The notes: generated from the letters alone by a model not told the origin. DNA of 64,000 nt from Amycolatopsis oliviviridis (GCF_014654365.1 NZ_BNAY01000001.1:496001-560000), one strand, 5' to 3'; counted from the stretch's first letter, positions 45,325 through 53,398 are shown. Numbers and translations: made by a program.

Positions 45325-45336
45325 CTACGCATGTTG
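45325..45336. promoter_or_regulatory. Degenerate CTAC-N4-GTAG-like site (site 3)
   Basis: CTACGCATGTTG keeps the left half-site and two of four bases on the right. It lies 71 bases upstream of the importer ATPase start and may be a low-affinity copy. Confidence 0.4.
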
Positions 45337-45369
45337 ACACTGGGCGAGTGCGCTGTCAATGGGTATATT

Positions 45370-45381
45370 CTACGAATGTAG
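45370..45381. promoter_or_regulatory. CTAC-N4-GTAG operator (site 4)
   Basis: CTACGAATGTAG lies in the divergent gap between the importer operon and the methyltransferase. It sits in an A/T-richer stretch (GGGTATATTC upstream) that probably contains promoter elements. Confidence 0.75.
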
Positions 45382-45441
45382 GAAGTTGATATCCGGCAGG
45401 TTTTTCCTGGTGGTGGGCGAAAACTTGCACTGGATTCTTTT

Positions 45442-45457
45442 GTCTACGCCTGTAGAC
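45442..45457. promoter_or_regulatory. CTAC-N4-GTAG operator (site 5)
   Basis: GTCTACGCCTGTAGAC extends the palindrome to six paired bases on each side, the longest version in the window. It ends 31 bases before the methyltransferase GTG, where a repressor would block its transcription. Confidence 0.8.
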
Positions 45458-45488
45458 TCTCGGCCGAAACGAGCTAAGGAGGGCACCC

Positions 45489-46475
45489 GTGAGCGGGTCG
45501 ACCAAGACTGCCGGTCCCGAGCGGATCGTGGACATCGCCGTGGGCTACATGGCGGCCAAGCAACTCTTCGCGGCGAGCCGGATCGGCCTGTTCACCGCGC
45601 TCGCCGACGGGCCGCTGACGGCCGCGGAGCTGGCGGGGAAGACCGGGAAACCGGAGAAGATCACCAGGATCCTCGGTGACGCCATGTCATCGCTCGGCCT
45701 GCTGTCCCGTGTGGACGGACAGTACGAACTGGCCGCCGATGCGGCCGAGTACCTCGGCGGCGGGGACCTGGACCTGGCGCCGTTCCTGACCTTCCTGGAC
45801 TCGATCAGCTACCCGCATTGGTTGCAGTTCGGTCACACGGCGGATACCGGCGAACCCGGCGAACTGGAGATGGACGACGCGCGCTGGGGCACGTTCATGT
45901 CCGGCGTGATGACCTACAACGCCCTGCACGCCAAGATGATGGCCGGCGCGTTCGATTTCGGCTCCCATCGAAAGCTTCTCGACCTCGGCGGGCTTTCGAG
46001 CGCGTTCGCGGTCGAAGCGATGAAGGCCAACGAGGAACTGCACACGACGTTCGTCTTCGACCCGGGCTTCACCGAGTCGGTCACCACCGCGGCCGCCCTG
46101 GCGGGGCTCGCGGACCGGGCGACCGTCGTCGGGGCGGAGACCCCCACCGCGCGTCCGGAAGGCGAGTTCGACCTGGTGATGGTCAACCACGTCGTCCATC
46201 GTTTCGACGCGAAGCAGAACGCGGAGATCCTGCGCAACGCCCGCGCGGCCGCGTCGCCAGGCGCCACCTTGCTGCTGCTCGACTTCTTCCTGGACGACGA
46301 CGCGGTCCAGCGGCCGATCGACGCGCTGCACGCGGGGGAGTACCTGGTGATCGACGGGACCGTCGTCTATCCGGAGGCCGAGGTCCGGGAATGGCTGAGC
46401 GACGCGGGCTGGCGGGTCACCGACCGGCTCGCGCTGCCCGGCAGCCCCCGGGTGCTCGTCGCGGAAGCGGTGTGA
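45489..46475 (+). CDS. SAM-dependent O-methyltransferase-like protein (COMT type)
   Basis: 328 residues. The N-terminal winged-helix dimerisation region (to about 100) has AASRIGLFTALADGPLTAAELAGKTG, as in plant-type and polyketide O-methyltransferases. The SAM domain starts at LLDLGGLSSAFAVEAM, where the usual G-G-G-x-G is weakened to G-G-L-S-S. LVMVNHVVHRFD and ATLLLLDFFLDDD follow. A GTG start with AAGGAGG four bases away is strong. It overlaps the hydrolase downstream (GTGA). Either a methyltransferase or a related non-methylating fold is possible given the altered motif I. Confidence 0.82.
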   Translation: MSGSTKTAGPERIVDIAVGYMAAKQLFAASRIGLFTALADGPLTAAELAGKTGKPEKITRILGDAMSSLGLLSRVDGQYELAADAAEYLGGGDLDLAPFLTFLDSISYPHWLQFGHTADTGEPGELEMDDARWGTFMSGVMTYNALHAKMMAGAFDFGSHRKLLDLGGLSSAFAVEAMKANEELHTTFVFDPGFTESVTTAAALAGLADRATVVGAETPTARPEGEFDLVMVNHVVHRFDAKQNAEILRNARAAASPGATLLLLDFFLDDDAVQRPIDALHAGEYLVIDGTVVYPEAEVREWLSDAGWRVTDRLALPGSPRVLVAEAV

Positions 46476-47407
46476 CCGTGACGCTCGATCCCGCGGTCAA
46501 GGAACTCCTGGCCCGCAGTGCTCCGTCGGAGGTCCCCACCGGGCCGCTGACGGCCCCTGAATTGCGCGCCGCTTTCGCTGCTTCGTGGCGGCGTCCCGAG
46601 ACGGTCGAAGAGGTCGCCTCGGTCACCGACCACGTCCTGCCCTCCGGGGTGCGCGTGCGGGTCTACCTGCCCGACGCCGCCGCGCCGGTGCCGGCGTTCG
46701 TCTGGATACACGGTGGTGGCTGGACGATCGGCTCGATCGACGAGAACGAGGTCGCCTCGCGCGCGGTGTGCAACGCGGCCAAGGTCGCCGTCGTCGCGGT
46801 GGACTACCGGCTCGCGCCCGAGAACCCGTACCCGGCTGCCCCGGCCGACTGCTATTCCGTCGTCGAATGGCTCGCCGCGGGGGGAGCCGGGGAGGCCGTC
46901 GACGCGGGGCGGATCGCGACCGGCGGGGAGAGCGCCGGCGGCAACCTGTCGACGGTGGTCTCGATGATGTCCCGCGACCGGAACGGCCCGCCGCTGGCCG
47001 CGCAGGTGCTGATCTGCCCGGTCTACGGGCATCCGGACGACGGTTTCCGGTCCTATGTGGACTACGCCGAGGGGTACGGCATGACGGCCGGGGCGATGCG
47101 GTTCTTCTTCGAGCAGTACGTGTCGGACCCGGCGCAGCTGAACGATCCGTACCTGCTGCCGCTGCGCGCCGACGACCTGACCGGGCTCCCGCCCGCGCTG
47201 GTGCTGACGGCCGAGTACGACGTCCTGCGGGACGAGGGGGAGGAGTTCGCGCGGCGGTTGACCGACGCGGGGACGCAGGTCGAGATGACGCGGTACTCGG
47301 GACAGATCCATGGTTTCTATGGTCTGTACACGGATCTGCCCGCTTCGCCGCGCTCGCACAAGCACGTGGCGAGCTTCCTGACGCGGGTGTTCGACCGTCG
47401 CGTTTAG
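46472..47407 (+). CDS. Alpha/beta hydrolase, HSL family
   Basis: 311 residues. HSL motifs are VWIHGGGWTIGS (oxyanion), YRLAPENPYPAAPADCY, the nucleophile elbow GGESAGGNLS, the acid LTAEYDVLRDEG and the His GQIHGFYGL. It is related to the hydrolase at 33080, which belongs to another operon with the same operator. Starts at 46472 and 46478 are both GTG; the first couples to the methyltransferase stop. The last 29 bases of the gene are part of a 43-base sequence duplicated 131 bases downstream. Confidence 0.92.
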   Translation: MTVTLDPAVKELLARSAPSEVPTGPLTAPELRAAFAASWRRPETVEEVASVTDHVLPSGVRVRVYLPDAAAPVPAFVWIHGGGWTIGSIDENEVASRAVCNAAKVAVVAVDYRLAPENPYPAAPADCYSVVEWLAAGGAGEAVDAGRIATGGESAGGNLSTVVSMMSRDRNGPPLAAQVLICPVYGHPDDGFRSYVDYAEGYGMTAGAMRFFFEQYVSDPAQLNDPYLLPLRADDLTGLPPALVLTAEYDVLRDEGEEFARRLTDAGTQVEMTRYSGQIHGFYGLYTDLPASPRSHKHVASFLTRVFDRRV

Positions 47408-47552
47408 TCCTCTGAATGCGGTCGTGCCTGGCGCCGCCACGTTGTGAACGCCACTTTCGCAACCCTCAAGGTTGCGAAAGTGGCGTTCACAACGCCCCTC
47501 ATGTCGGGTTGATGCGGGTGTTCGGCCGTCGCATTTCGTCCTCTGAATGCGG
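47379..47552. repeat. 43-bp direct repeat duplicating the hydrolase 3' end
   Basis: 47379-47421 (end of the hydrolase gene plus 14 bases) matches 47510-47552 with four mismatches. The copies are 131 bases apart and bracket the hairpin at 47441-47493. The arrangement is that of a tandem duplication or of an insertion with a long target duplication. Confidence 0.75.
47441..47493. terminator. Perfect 24-bp hairpin
   Basis: Arms 47441-47464 and 47470-47493 are perfect complements around a five-base loop. The arm contains TGAACGCCACTTTC, matching the core TGAANGNNNCNTTC shared with the hairpins at 14642, 39157, 39258 and 54202. It lies 34 bases after the hydrolase stop. Confidence 0.8.
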
Positions 47553-47607
47553 CTGTTCGCACTACGTACTACCGCATTCAGAGGACGAAATGCGGTAGTA
47601 CGTAGTG
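47530..47607. terminator. Two mutually exclusive overlapping hairpins
   Basis: Structure A pairs 47530-47552 with 47572-47594 (23 bp, perfect). Structure B pairs 47560-47578 with 47589-47607 (19 bp, perfect). Because 47572-47578 and 47589-47594 are used by both, only one can form at a time. Arm B ends one base before the TetR stop codon (47608). The element separates two convergent genes. Confidence 0.8.
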
Positions 47608-48195
47608 TCAGGGGCGGGCGAGCCGCGCGAAGAACGAGTCCAGGTGCTGTTGCTGCAGGGCGATCGTCGAGAACTCCCCGGCGACCAGGCTCATCACGTT
47701 CGCCCCGGCGTTGATCAGCACGACCTCGTCGACCAGCTGCTCGTCGGGGGTCTCGGTGACGATGTCGCCGTCCTCGCGCCCCTCGGTGAGATACCGGTGC
47801 AGCAGGCCGCGCCACGAGCGGATGTGCTCGAGGTACTTGTCCTGCAGTTTCGGATTCGTCAGCGACAGCTGCCAGAAGGTGAGCAGGACGCGCCCCGCGG
47901 CGATGCGGTCCTCGTCGATCGGCATCGACGAGACGCACAGCTCGCGGAGCGCGGTCAGCCCGCGTAATTCGTCCAGTTCCACGTACTCGCGCATCATGCC
48001 GAGCGCACGTTCGTAGGTGGCCTGGATGATGTCTTCCTTGCTCGGGAAGTACAGCTTGAGCGCACCGTTGGCGAAGCCGGCGGCCGCCGCGATCTCGCGC
48101 ATGGTGGCGGCCTCGATCCCGCCCTGGGTGATCAAATCCCAGGTGACGTCGACGATGTGACTGCGCCGCTCGTCGTGATCGATGATCTTCGGCAT
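47608..48195 (-). CDS. TetR-family regulator, proposed controller of the CTAC-N4-GTAG regulon
   Basis: 195 residues. The N-terminal helix-turn-helix reads IVDVTWDLITQGGIEAATMREIAAAAGFANGALKLYFPSKEDII, with recognition helix FANGALKLYF. The C-terminal helical ligand domain resembles the BetI-like TetR_C domains (FWQLSLTNPKLQDKYLEHIRSWRGLL). GGGAGG precedes the ATG at 48195. Its own 41-base upstream gap contains CTACCAGTGTAG, so autoregulation is likely, and the same palindrome stands before three divergent catabolic gene pairs in the 12 kb next to it. The ligand is presumably the substrate or an intermediate of that pathway. Confidence 0.92.
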   Translation of the reverse strand: MPKIIDHDERRSHIVDVTWDLITQGGIEAATMREIAAAAGFANGALKLYFPSKEDIIQATYERALGMMREYVELDELRGLTALRELCVSSMPIDEDRIAAGRVLLTFWQLSLTNPKLQDKYLEHIRSWRGLLHRYLTEGREDGDIVTETPDEQLVDEVVLINAGANVMSLVAGEFSTIALQQQHLDSFFARLARP

Positions 48196-48220
48196 CGGCA
48201 GACCTCCCGCACTGGTTCTT

Positions 48221-48232
48221 CTACCAGTGTAG
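48221..48232. promoter_or_regulatory. CTAC-N4-GTAG operator (site 6), tetR promoter
   Basis: CTACCAGTGTAG sits 26 bases upstream of the TetR start, in the 41-base gap after the amidohydrolase stop. Its position indicates that tetR has its own promoter and is autoregulated. Confidence 0.75.
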
Positions 48233-48236
48233 GAGA

Positions 48237-49871
48237 TCAGTCGCACAGATACACGCGGTGCCCGGCGAACCACGTTTGCGTCACCTTTGTCTTGACGAGT
48301 GCCGACGGATCGGTTTTGAACGGATCGCGGTCCAGGACGACGAAATCGGCCGACTTCCCCGGGGCGAGCGAGCCCGTGACGTCGCCCAGTCCCATCGCGC
48401 GGGCGGCGGCGAGGGTGAAGACCTCGACGGCCTCGGCCAGGGTGATCGCCTGCTCCGGCCACAGCGCCCCGGGGAACGTGCCTGTCGGGTCCTGGCGGGT
48501 GACGAGGCCGTGAATGCCCTCCCACGCGTTCGGGGACTCGCTGACCGGCCAGTCCGAACCGCCCGCGACCAGCGCGCCCTCGTCCAGCAGCGACCGGTTC
48601 GGCTGCATCCGCCCGGCCCGCTCACCGGGCAGCACCTCGGCGATGGCCGCCGGGATGACCCCGGGGACCCACAGGAACGGTGAGATGTCCGCGGCGACCC
48701 CCAGTGAGGCGAAGCGCGGGAGGTCATCGGGGTGGACGAACTGGCCGTGCGCGACCTGGAACCGCGCTTCGGCGAACCCCTCGGCGCGGATCTTCTCGAC
48801 CGCGTCCAGCGTGGCGCGCACCGACGCGTCCCCGGTGCAGTGCACCTTGGCCGAGAGCCCCGCCTCGGCCGCGATCCGCAGCCAGCCCGTGAGCTCGTCG
48901 CCCGGCATGGTGGTGGCGCCGTGGTGACAGGCACCGTGCGCGGCGTCCGGCAGGTACGGCTCCAGGAAGGCGGCGGTGCGGGTCGGCGGGACGCCGTCGA
49001 GGAAGATCTTCACGAAGTCGGGCCGGTGGTGCTCGCTGCGGTACTGCCCGGCGACCTCCAGCAACGGCGCGCCGATCGGGTCGAAACCGAAGATCGGGTC
49101 GTTGATCAGCAGCGACGACACGACCCACGCGTGCAGTTCGCCCGAGTCGTCGAGCGTCTTCAGCGCGCCCAGGATGTCCGCGGAGACGCCGGCGTCCTGG
49201 AACGCGGTGACCCCGTACGAATGCAGCGTGCCGATACCGTGCCGCGACGCCGCCACATGCTGCTCGGCGGTGAGCGTCCGTGTCTCGCTGAGCGCCCGCT
49301 CGACGGCGACACCCGCCGCTTCGAGCAGGACGCCGACGGGCTCGCCGGTCGAAGGATCGCGGACGATCTCGCCGCCCGCCGGATCGGGTGTCGACGCGGT
49401 GACGCCGGCCAGCTCCAGGGCACGGCTGCTCACCCAGCGGTTGTGCCTGCTGTCGTCCGACAGCATGACCGGCCGCCCGCCGGCGGCCTCGTCGAGCGCG
49501 TGCCGGGCCGAGGTCGTCGAGAGGGTGCTGACCAGGGTGGACGCCCAGGCGCCGCCGACCACCCATTCGTCCGGCTCGAGTGCCGCGGCCTGCGAACGGA
49601 CCGCCGCGAGGATGTCGTCAAGACCCGCGTCGAGGCCGAAGGTGAGCTCGAACAGGGCCGCGCGCCCGGCGAGGGCGTGGTGGTTGTGCACGTCGACCAG
49701 GCCGGGCATGACGAACGCGCCGCCGAGGTCGACGACCTCGGTGTTCGGGCCGCGTTCGATGTCCTCCAGGGAAAGCACCCGGCCGTCTTTGACCGCCAGC
49801 GACGACGCCCAGGGCCGGGCACCGTCCACTGTGTACACCGTGGCGTTGGTGAGGATGAGGTCGGCGGTCAA
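48237..49871 (-). CDS. YtcJ-like metal-dependent amidohydrolase
   Basis: 544 residues, the full-length YtcJ layout: LILTNATVYTVDGARP, the HxH-type site GLVDVHNHHAL, a long insert to VGGAWAS, VKIFLDGVPPTRTAA, HCTGDASVRAT, VAHGQFVHPDD, the Asp of VAGGSDWPVSES and the closing GSLAPGKSADFVVLDRDPF. It probably hydrolyses an amide or formamide. The start is a TTG at 49871 with GGGAG seven bases upstream, right after the MoaF-like gene (three bases between), so it is co-transcribed with MoaF and the amine oxidase. Confidence 0.9.
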   Translation of the reverse strand: MTADLILTNATVYTVDGARPWASSLAVKDGRVLSLEDIERGPNTEVVDLGGAFVMPGLVDVHNHHALAGRAALFELTFGLDAGLDDILAAVRSQAAALEPDEWVVGGAWASTLVSTLSTTSARHALDEAAGGRPVMLSDDSRHNRWVSSRALELAGVTASTPDPAGGEIVRDPSTGEPVGVLLEAAGVAVERALSETRTLTAEQHVAASRHGIGTLHSYGVTAFQDAGVSADILGALKTLDDSGELHAWVVSSLLINDPIFGFDPIGAPLLEVAGQYRSEHHRPDFVKIFLDGVPPTRTAAFLEPYLPDAAHGACHHGATTMPGDELTGWLRIAAEAGLSAKVHCTGDASVRATLDAVEKIRAEGFAEARFQVAHGQFVHPDDLPRFASLGVAADISPFLWVPGVIPAAIAEVLPGERAGRMQPNRSLLDEGALVAGGSDWPVSESPNAWEGIHGLVTRQDPTGTFPGALWPEQAITLAEAVEVFTLAAARAMGLGDVTGSLAPGKSADFVVLDRDPFKTDPSALVKTKVTQTWFAGHRVYLCD

Positions 49872-49874
49872 GGC

Positions 49875-50666
49875 TCAGCTCCCGGCGGGGTCGTACGCCT
49901 CGGGGTGCACGGTGGTGCTCAGCAGCTTGCCGTGCGCGCCGAAGGTGAAGTGGGTCGGAGTGCTCCCGGAGGCGTCCAGTCCGAAAAGGACACCGTGCGA
50001 GCGCAGCCGTTTCGCGTCACGGTGATCGGCGACGGTCACCGAGGCGCACGGGATCACCTTCTCCCGCCAGGCGAAGACGTAGATGCCCGGCCGCAGTTCG
50101 TAGACCGAGTTCTCGTCGGTGTCCGCGAGTCCCCTCTCCGGTCCGGCCAGGCACTGCCAGGTGTACCAGTGCGGGCTGAGGTACACGTGCTCATAGGCGT
50201 GCTCCGTGCTGTATACCCACAGAACGCGGCGCCCGACCAGCGACGTGGTCGGCGCGAGCGACTCCCCGCTGGGCTCGATGCCGCCGATCGTGGCGGCGAG
50301 GAAGGTCTGCGTGACCCGCGGCGATGTTTCACCGATCTTGCTCAGTACGAGCAGCGCGCGGCCGCGGCGCAGGTCGAGCAGGAGGGTGAACGCCTCTTCC
50401 TGCCGTGCCTGCGGATGGAACTGGACGTAGTACAGGTCGTCGTCGACCAGGAACGTCTCGCAGCGGTCGGTGCCGGTGCCGTGGTAGGTCCATTCGATCC
50501 GGGTACCGGAGAAACCCGCGGTGAACGTGGTGCCGTCTTCGCAGGCGAGCTCGAAGGCGCGGCCGTGCAGGTCGCCGACGGTGGGGGCCTTGTTCGCGTC
50601 GAAACCGGGGGCGAGGCCGTCCAGTGGCAGCCAGGTGGACGTGTCGGACAGGGTCAGTTCGGGCAT
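49875..50666 (-). CDS. MoaF-family protein (copy 1)
   Basis: 263 residues matching the two-domain MoaF architecture. An N-terminal beta-barrel-like half contains GRAFELACEDGTTFTAGFSG and a C-terminal half HAYEHVYLSPHWYTWQCLAGPERGLADTD, followed by LRPGIYVFAWREKVIP. The family name comes from Klebsiella, where moaF lies with a tyramine (monoamine) oxidase gene; a role in molybdenum cofactor synthesis is not supported. Here too it directly follows a copper amine oxidase, ten bases downstream of its stop. The biochemical role is unknown. A second copy is encoded at 59140. Confidence 0.88.
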   Translation of the reverse strand: MPELTLSDTSTWLPLDGLAPGFDANKAPTVGDLHGRAFELACEDGTTFTAGFSGTRIEWTYHGTGTDRCETFLVDDDLYYVQFHPQARQEEAFTLLLDLRRGRALLVLSKIGETSPRVTQTFLAATIGGIEPSGESLAPTTSLVGRRVLWVYSTEHAYEHVYLSPHWYTWQCLAGPERGLADTDENSVYELRPGIYVFAWREKVIPCASVTVADHRDAKRLRSHGVLFGLDASGSTPTHFTFGAHGKLLSTTVHPEAYDPAGS

Positions 50667-50676
50667 CGCAGGAGTC

Positions 50677-52542
50677 CTAGTGATCGTGGGCGGAACAGTG
50701 ATCGTCGGCAGCGCCCGAAGGCAGGTCGAGGGCCGGGTTTCGGTCCAGGAACCCATAGGGGCGCAGGGAAAAACCGGAGTAGTCGACCGGCATGACCGGC
50801 CAGTCCTCCGGGCGCGGGATGTGAGTCGGGCCGAACACGTGCCACAGCACGAGATCGGTGTCGGTGAGGTCCCGGTCGGCGGCGGTCCAGGCTGGCAGGC
50901 CCGCGCCGCCCGGGTGGGCGTTCGGCCGTTCGCCTGCCGGGTAGCGTTCGCCGGCGCGGTACGGCGTCGCCCACAGGTGCCGGGTGGCGAACGTCGCCCG
51001 CTGGTGGACGGTCGATTCCGGCTGCGCCATCAACGTCGCGGACGGCCGGGGGACGAGCTGGTACGCCGTGGGCCTGCCGAGCCGGTTGGTCCGCTCCGCG
51101 CTGCGGATCTCCCAGACCCGCGCCTTGGCCGGGTCCGCGTGCCGCCGGGCCTCCAGCTCGGTCCGCAGCGGGGTTTCCTTCCAGGTGAAAGCGTTCCCGT
51201 ACGGGTTCCGCTCACCCATCGGCACCCGTTCGACGTCGACCTCGACGAGCGAGTTGCGTTCGCCGTCGATCGCCACGTCGAGCCGGGCGCAGAACAGGTG
51301 CTGGTGCACCGGTGCGAACAGGCCGGGCGCGATCTCGTTGGCGTGCGGGTGTTCCGTGCCTGAAGGCGCGGCACCGGCGAACACGATGCCGGTGGCCTTC
51401 GCCTCCAGCTCCACGGTGCCATCGAGGTAGAGATACCAGAAGAACCCGTAGTCGTAGTTGCCGATGGTGGAGATCGACGAGATCACCAGCCGCCGCGACC
51501 GGCGGACCTCTGCGCGGCCGTCGAGATCCGTGTGCTTCCACAGGATCCCGTAGTCCTCCTCGTGCATGCAGATCGCGCGCGGGATCTCGACCGGGTGGCC
51601 GTGGTCGTCGGCGACGTACGCGGGGAAGTAGTGGATGACGCCGAGGCAGTCACACCCCAGCCGCAGGTCGTTGCCGTTCTTGCCGAGCAGGTACTCACCC
51701 GCGTCGAAGTAGCTGATCCAGAACCGGCCGGGCGCGGTGTCCCCGTACGGCACCACCATCTCCGGTACCGACGCACGGTGCAGCACCGACCGGTCCTGGA
51801 AGCTGATCTGGTGCAGCGTCAGACCTTCGCGGGCGTTGAAGCCGACGCGGAGTTTCCAGCCTTCCCAGGTGACCTCGTTGCCGTCGACGAGGAAACTCGG
51901 CCCCTCGGGCTGGGTGATCTCGATCGGCTTGAGGGTGGTGCGTGCCGGGACGTCGCCGTAGCGGCCGTGCTCCGGCGGGACGGGCACGTCGCCCTCGTCC
52001 TCGACCCTGATGACCCGCTGTTCGGTCAGGTCGATGTGCACGATCAGGCCCTCGACCGGATGCGCCCACGGGCTGTCGGACTCGTCGTCGCGCAGGAACG
52101 TCAGCGAGCGGATGACGCGGCCGGTCTCGTCGGGCCTGCCGAAGAACCCGGGTGCCAGGGGAGCGCAGAAGGCGTGCTCGATCCGGTCGGCCAGCCCACG
52201 CCGTTCCATCGCGGCCCGCCAGTCCGGCGAGGCCTTGGTGATCGACGCGGCGAGGTCGTATTCCTCGAACAGGTACGCGGGCTGGCCTTCGCCGCAGTCC
52301 TCGGAGGAGACCACTTCGCGTTTCGCCAGCGAAACGACCACGTCGCGAGCTTGCCCGGTCGCGGTGTCCAGGAGCGTGTACTGGACACGGCGATCAGGGG
52401 CGGCGTCGCCCTTGTCCGGCTCCACCGGCAGGACCGCCGGGAACCGCGTGGTCGCGGTCAACTGGCCCTCGTCGGCCAGGATCGCCCGGCCTGCGGTGAG
52501 TTCGTCGGCGGTCAACGGGTCGAGCGGATGCGGCCTGGTCAT
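50677..52542 (-). CDS. Copper amine oxidase (topaquinone type)
   Basis: Converts a primary amine, O2 and water to aldehyde, NH3 and H2O2. The 621 residues show the topaquinone consensus N-Y-D-Y with Tyr363 (ISTIGNYDYGF) as the self-processed cofactor. The catalytic base is Asp280 in ISYFDAGEYLLG. Copper ligands lie in APVHQHLFCARLDV (HxH) and a later His. The N-terminal N2/N3-like domains and the ending HIPRPEDWPVMPVDYSGFSLRPYGFLDRNPALDLP are typical. The protein has no signal peptide, like Arthrobacter cytosolic enzymes. It heads the operon with MoaF and amidohydrolase. The resulting aldehyde could feed the SDRs or the aldehyde dehydrogenase at 30079. The amine cannot be named. Confidence 0.95.
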   Translation of the reverse strand: MTRPHPLDPLTADELTAGRAILADEGQLTATTRFPAVLPVEPDKGDAAPDRRVQYTLLDTATGQARDVVVSLAKREVVSSEDCGEGQPAYLFEEYDLAASITKASPDWRAAMERRGLADRIEHAFCAPLAPGFFGRPDETGRVIRSLTFLRDDESDSPWAHPVEGLIVHIDLTEQRVIRVEDEGDVPVPPEHGRYGDVPARTTLKPIEITQPEGPSFLVDGNEVTWEGWKLRVGFNAREGLTLHQISFQDRSVLHRASVPEMVVPYGDTAPGRFWISYFDAGEYLLGKNGNDLRLGCDCLGVIHYFPAYVADDHGHPVEIPRAICMHEEDYGILWKHTDLDGRAEVRRSRRLVISSISTIGNYDYGFFWYLYLDGTVELEAKATGIVFAGAAPSGTEHPHANEIAPGLFAPVHQHLFCARLDVAIDGERNSLVEVDVERVPMGERNPYGNAFTWKETPLRTELEARRHADPAKARVWEIRSAERTNRLGRPTAYQLVPRPSATLMAQPESTVHQRATFATRHLWATPYRAGERYPAGERPNAHPGGAGLPAWTAADRDLTDTDLVLWHVFGPTHIPRPEDWPVMPVDYSGFSLRPYGFLDRNPALDLPSGAADDHCSAHDH

Positions 52543-52566
52543 GCTTCGCAGTCTTGCCGGTCGGTC

Positions 52567-52579
52567 CTTTCCTGGAAAG
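52567..52579. promoter_or_regulatory. CTTTCC-T-GGAAAG dyad upstream of the amine oxidase
   Basis: A perfect 13-base odd dyad lies 25 bases upstream of the amine oxidase start, in the 122-base divergent gap with the SDR at 52665. It is a possible regulator site. Confidence 0.35.
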
Positions 52580-52664
52580 ACCACGCGGCCGTCATGCGGC
52601 TGTCGACAAGAAGGATGCACGGATGGCCAACCGCCGCGAAAGGTCCGGACCGCAGGATGACGCC

Positions 52665-53384
52665 ATGGGACTGGAGCTTGCGGGCAAGGCCGTGCTGGTG
52701 ACCGGCGCGGCGTCCGGTATCGGCCTTGCCTGCGTCCAGGCGTTCCTGGCGGAGGGCGCGCGGGTCGGCGCCCTCGACCGGGCACCCGTGCCGATTCTCG
52801 CGGACGGTCTCCTGGCGGTCCACGCCGACGTGACCGACGAGCCGTCGATGGCCGCCGCGGTCGACGCCGTGGCGAGCCGGTTCGGCGGGCTCGACGTCGT
52901 GGTCGGCTGCGCCGGGATCTCCGGTCCGGTGGGGACACCGGCCATCGAAACCTCGGCCGACGACTTCGCCGCGCTGATGGCGGTCAACGTCACCGGCCAG
53001 TTCCTGCTGGTCAAGCACACCGCGCCCTGGCTCACCGCGTCGAACGGCTCGGTCGTGCTGCTGGCCAGCGACTCGGCGTTCACCAGCGCGCCCGGCATGG
53101 TGCCCTACTGCGCTTCGAAGGGCGCCGTGGTCGCGATGACCAGGGCGCTCGCGGTCGATCTGCCCGGCGTCCGGGTGAACTGCGTGTGCCCGTCGGTGGT
53201 CGACACCCCGATGGCGCGCGGTGATCTGGGCGAGGTGCTCGACGATCCCGCGTTCCCGGTGCAGGCTCCTGAAGAAGTCGCCTGGCAGGTGCTCCATCTC
53301 GCGTCCGCGCGTTCGCGGGCGGTCAACGGCCAGGCCGTGCTCGCCGATTTCGGCGTCTCGGCCCGCTCTGGTTTTCCCGCTTAG
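52665..53384 (+). CDS. Short-chain dehydrogenase/reductase
   Basis: 239 residues. TGAASGIGLACVQAF binds the cofactor, and ALDRAP after strand two suggests NAD(H). CAGISG stands for the usual NNAG, the catalytic Ser is in VVLLASDS, and Tyr-x3-Lys is YCASKGAVV. The ATG at 52665 has AGGA seven bases upstream and yields the standard SDR start MGLELAGKAVLVTG. An upstream in-frame ATG at 52623 also has an AAGGA and would add 14 residues. It is divergent from the amine oxidase and followed after 14 bases by a second SDR. Confidence 0.9.
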   Translation: MGLELAGKAVLVTGAASGIGLACVQAFLAEGARVGALDRAPVPILADGLLAVHADVTDEPSMAAAVDAVASRFGGLDVVVGCAGISGPVGTPAIETSADDFAALMAVNVTGQFLLVKHTAPWLTASNGSVVLLASDSAFTSAPGMVPYCASKGAVVAMTRALAVDLPGVRVNCVCPSVVDTPMARGDLGEVLDDPAFPVQAPEEVAWQVLHLASARSRAVNGQAVLADFGVSARSGFPA

Positions 53385-53398
53385 AAAGGACTCCGCAA

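Noticed and set aside
49875..50666. Molybdenum cofactor biosynthesis role for the MoaF-family proteins
   Set aside because: No other Mo-cofactor gene or molybdoenzyme is nearby. The family's naming comes from a monoamine regulon, and the neighbours here are amine-oxidation genes.
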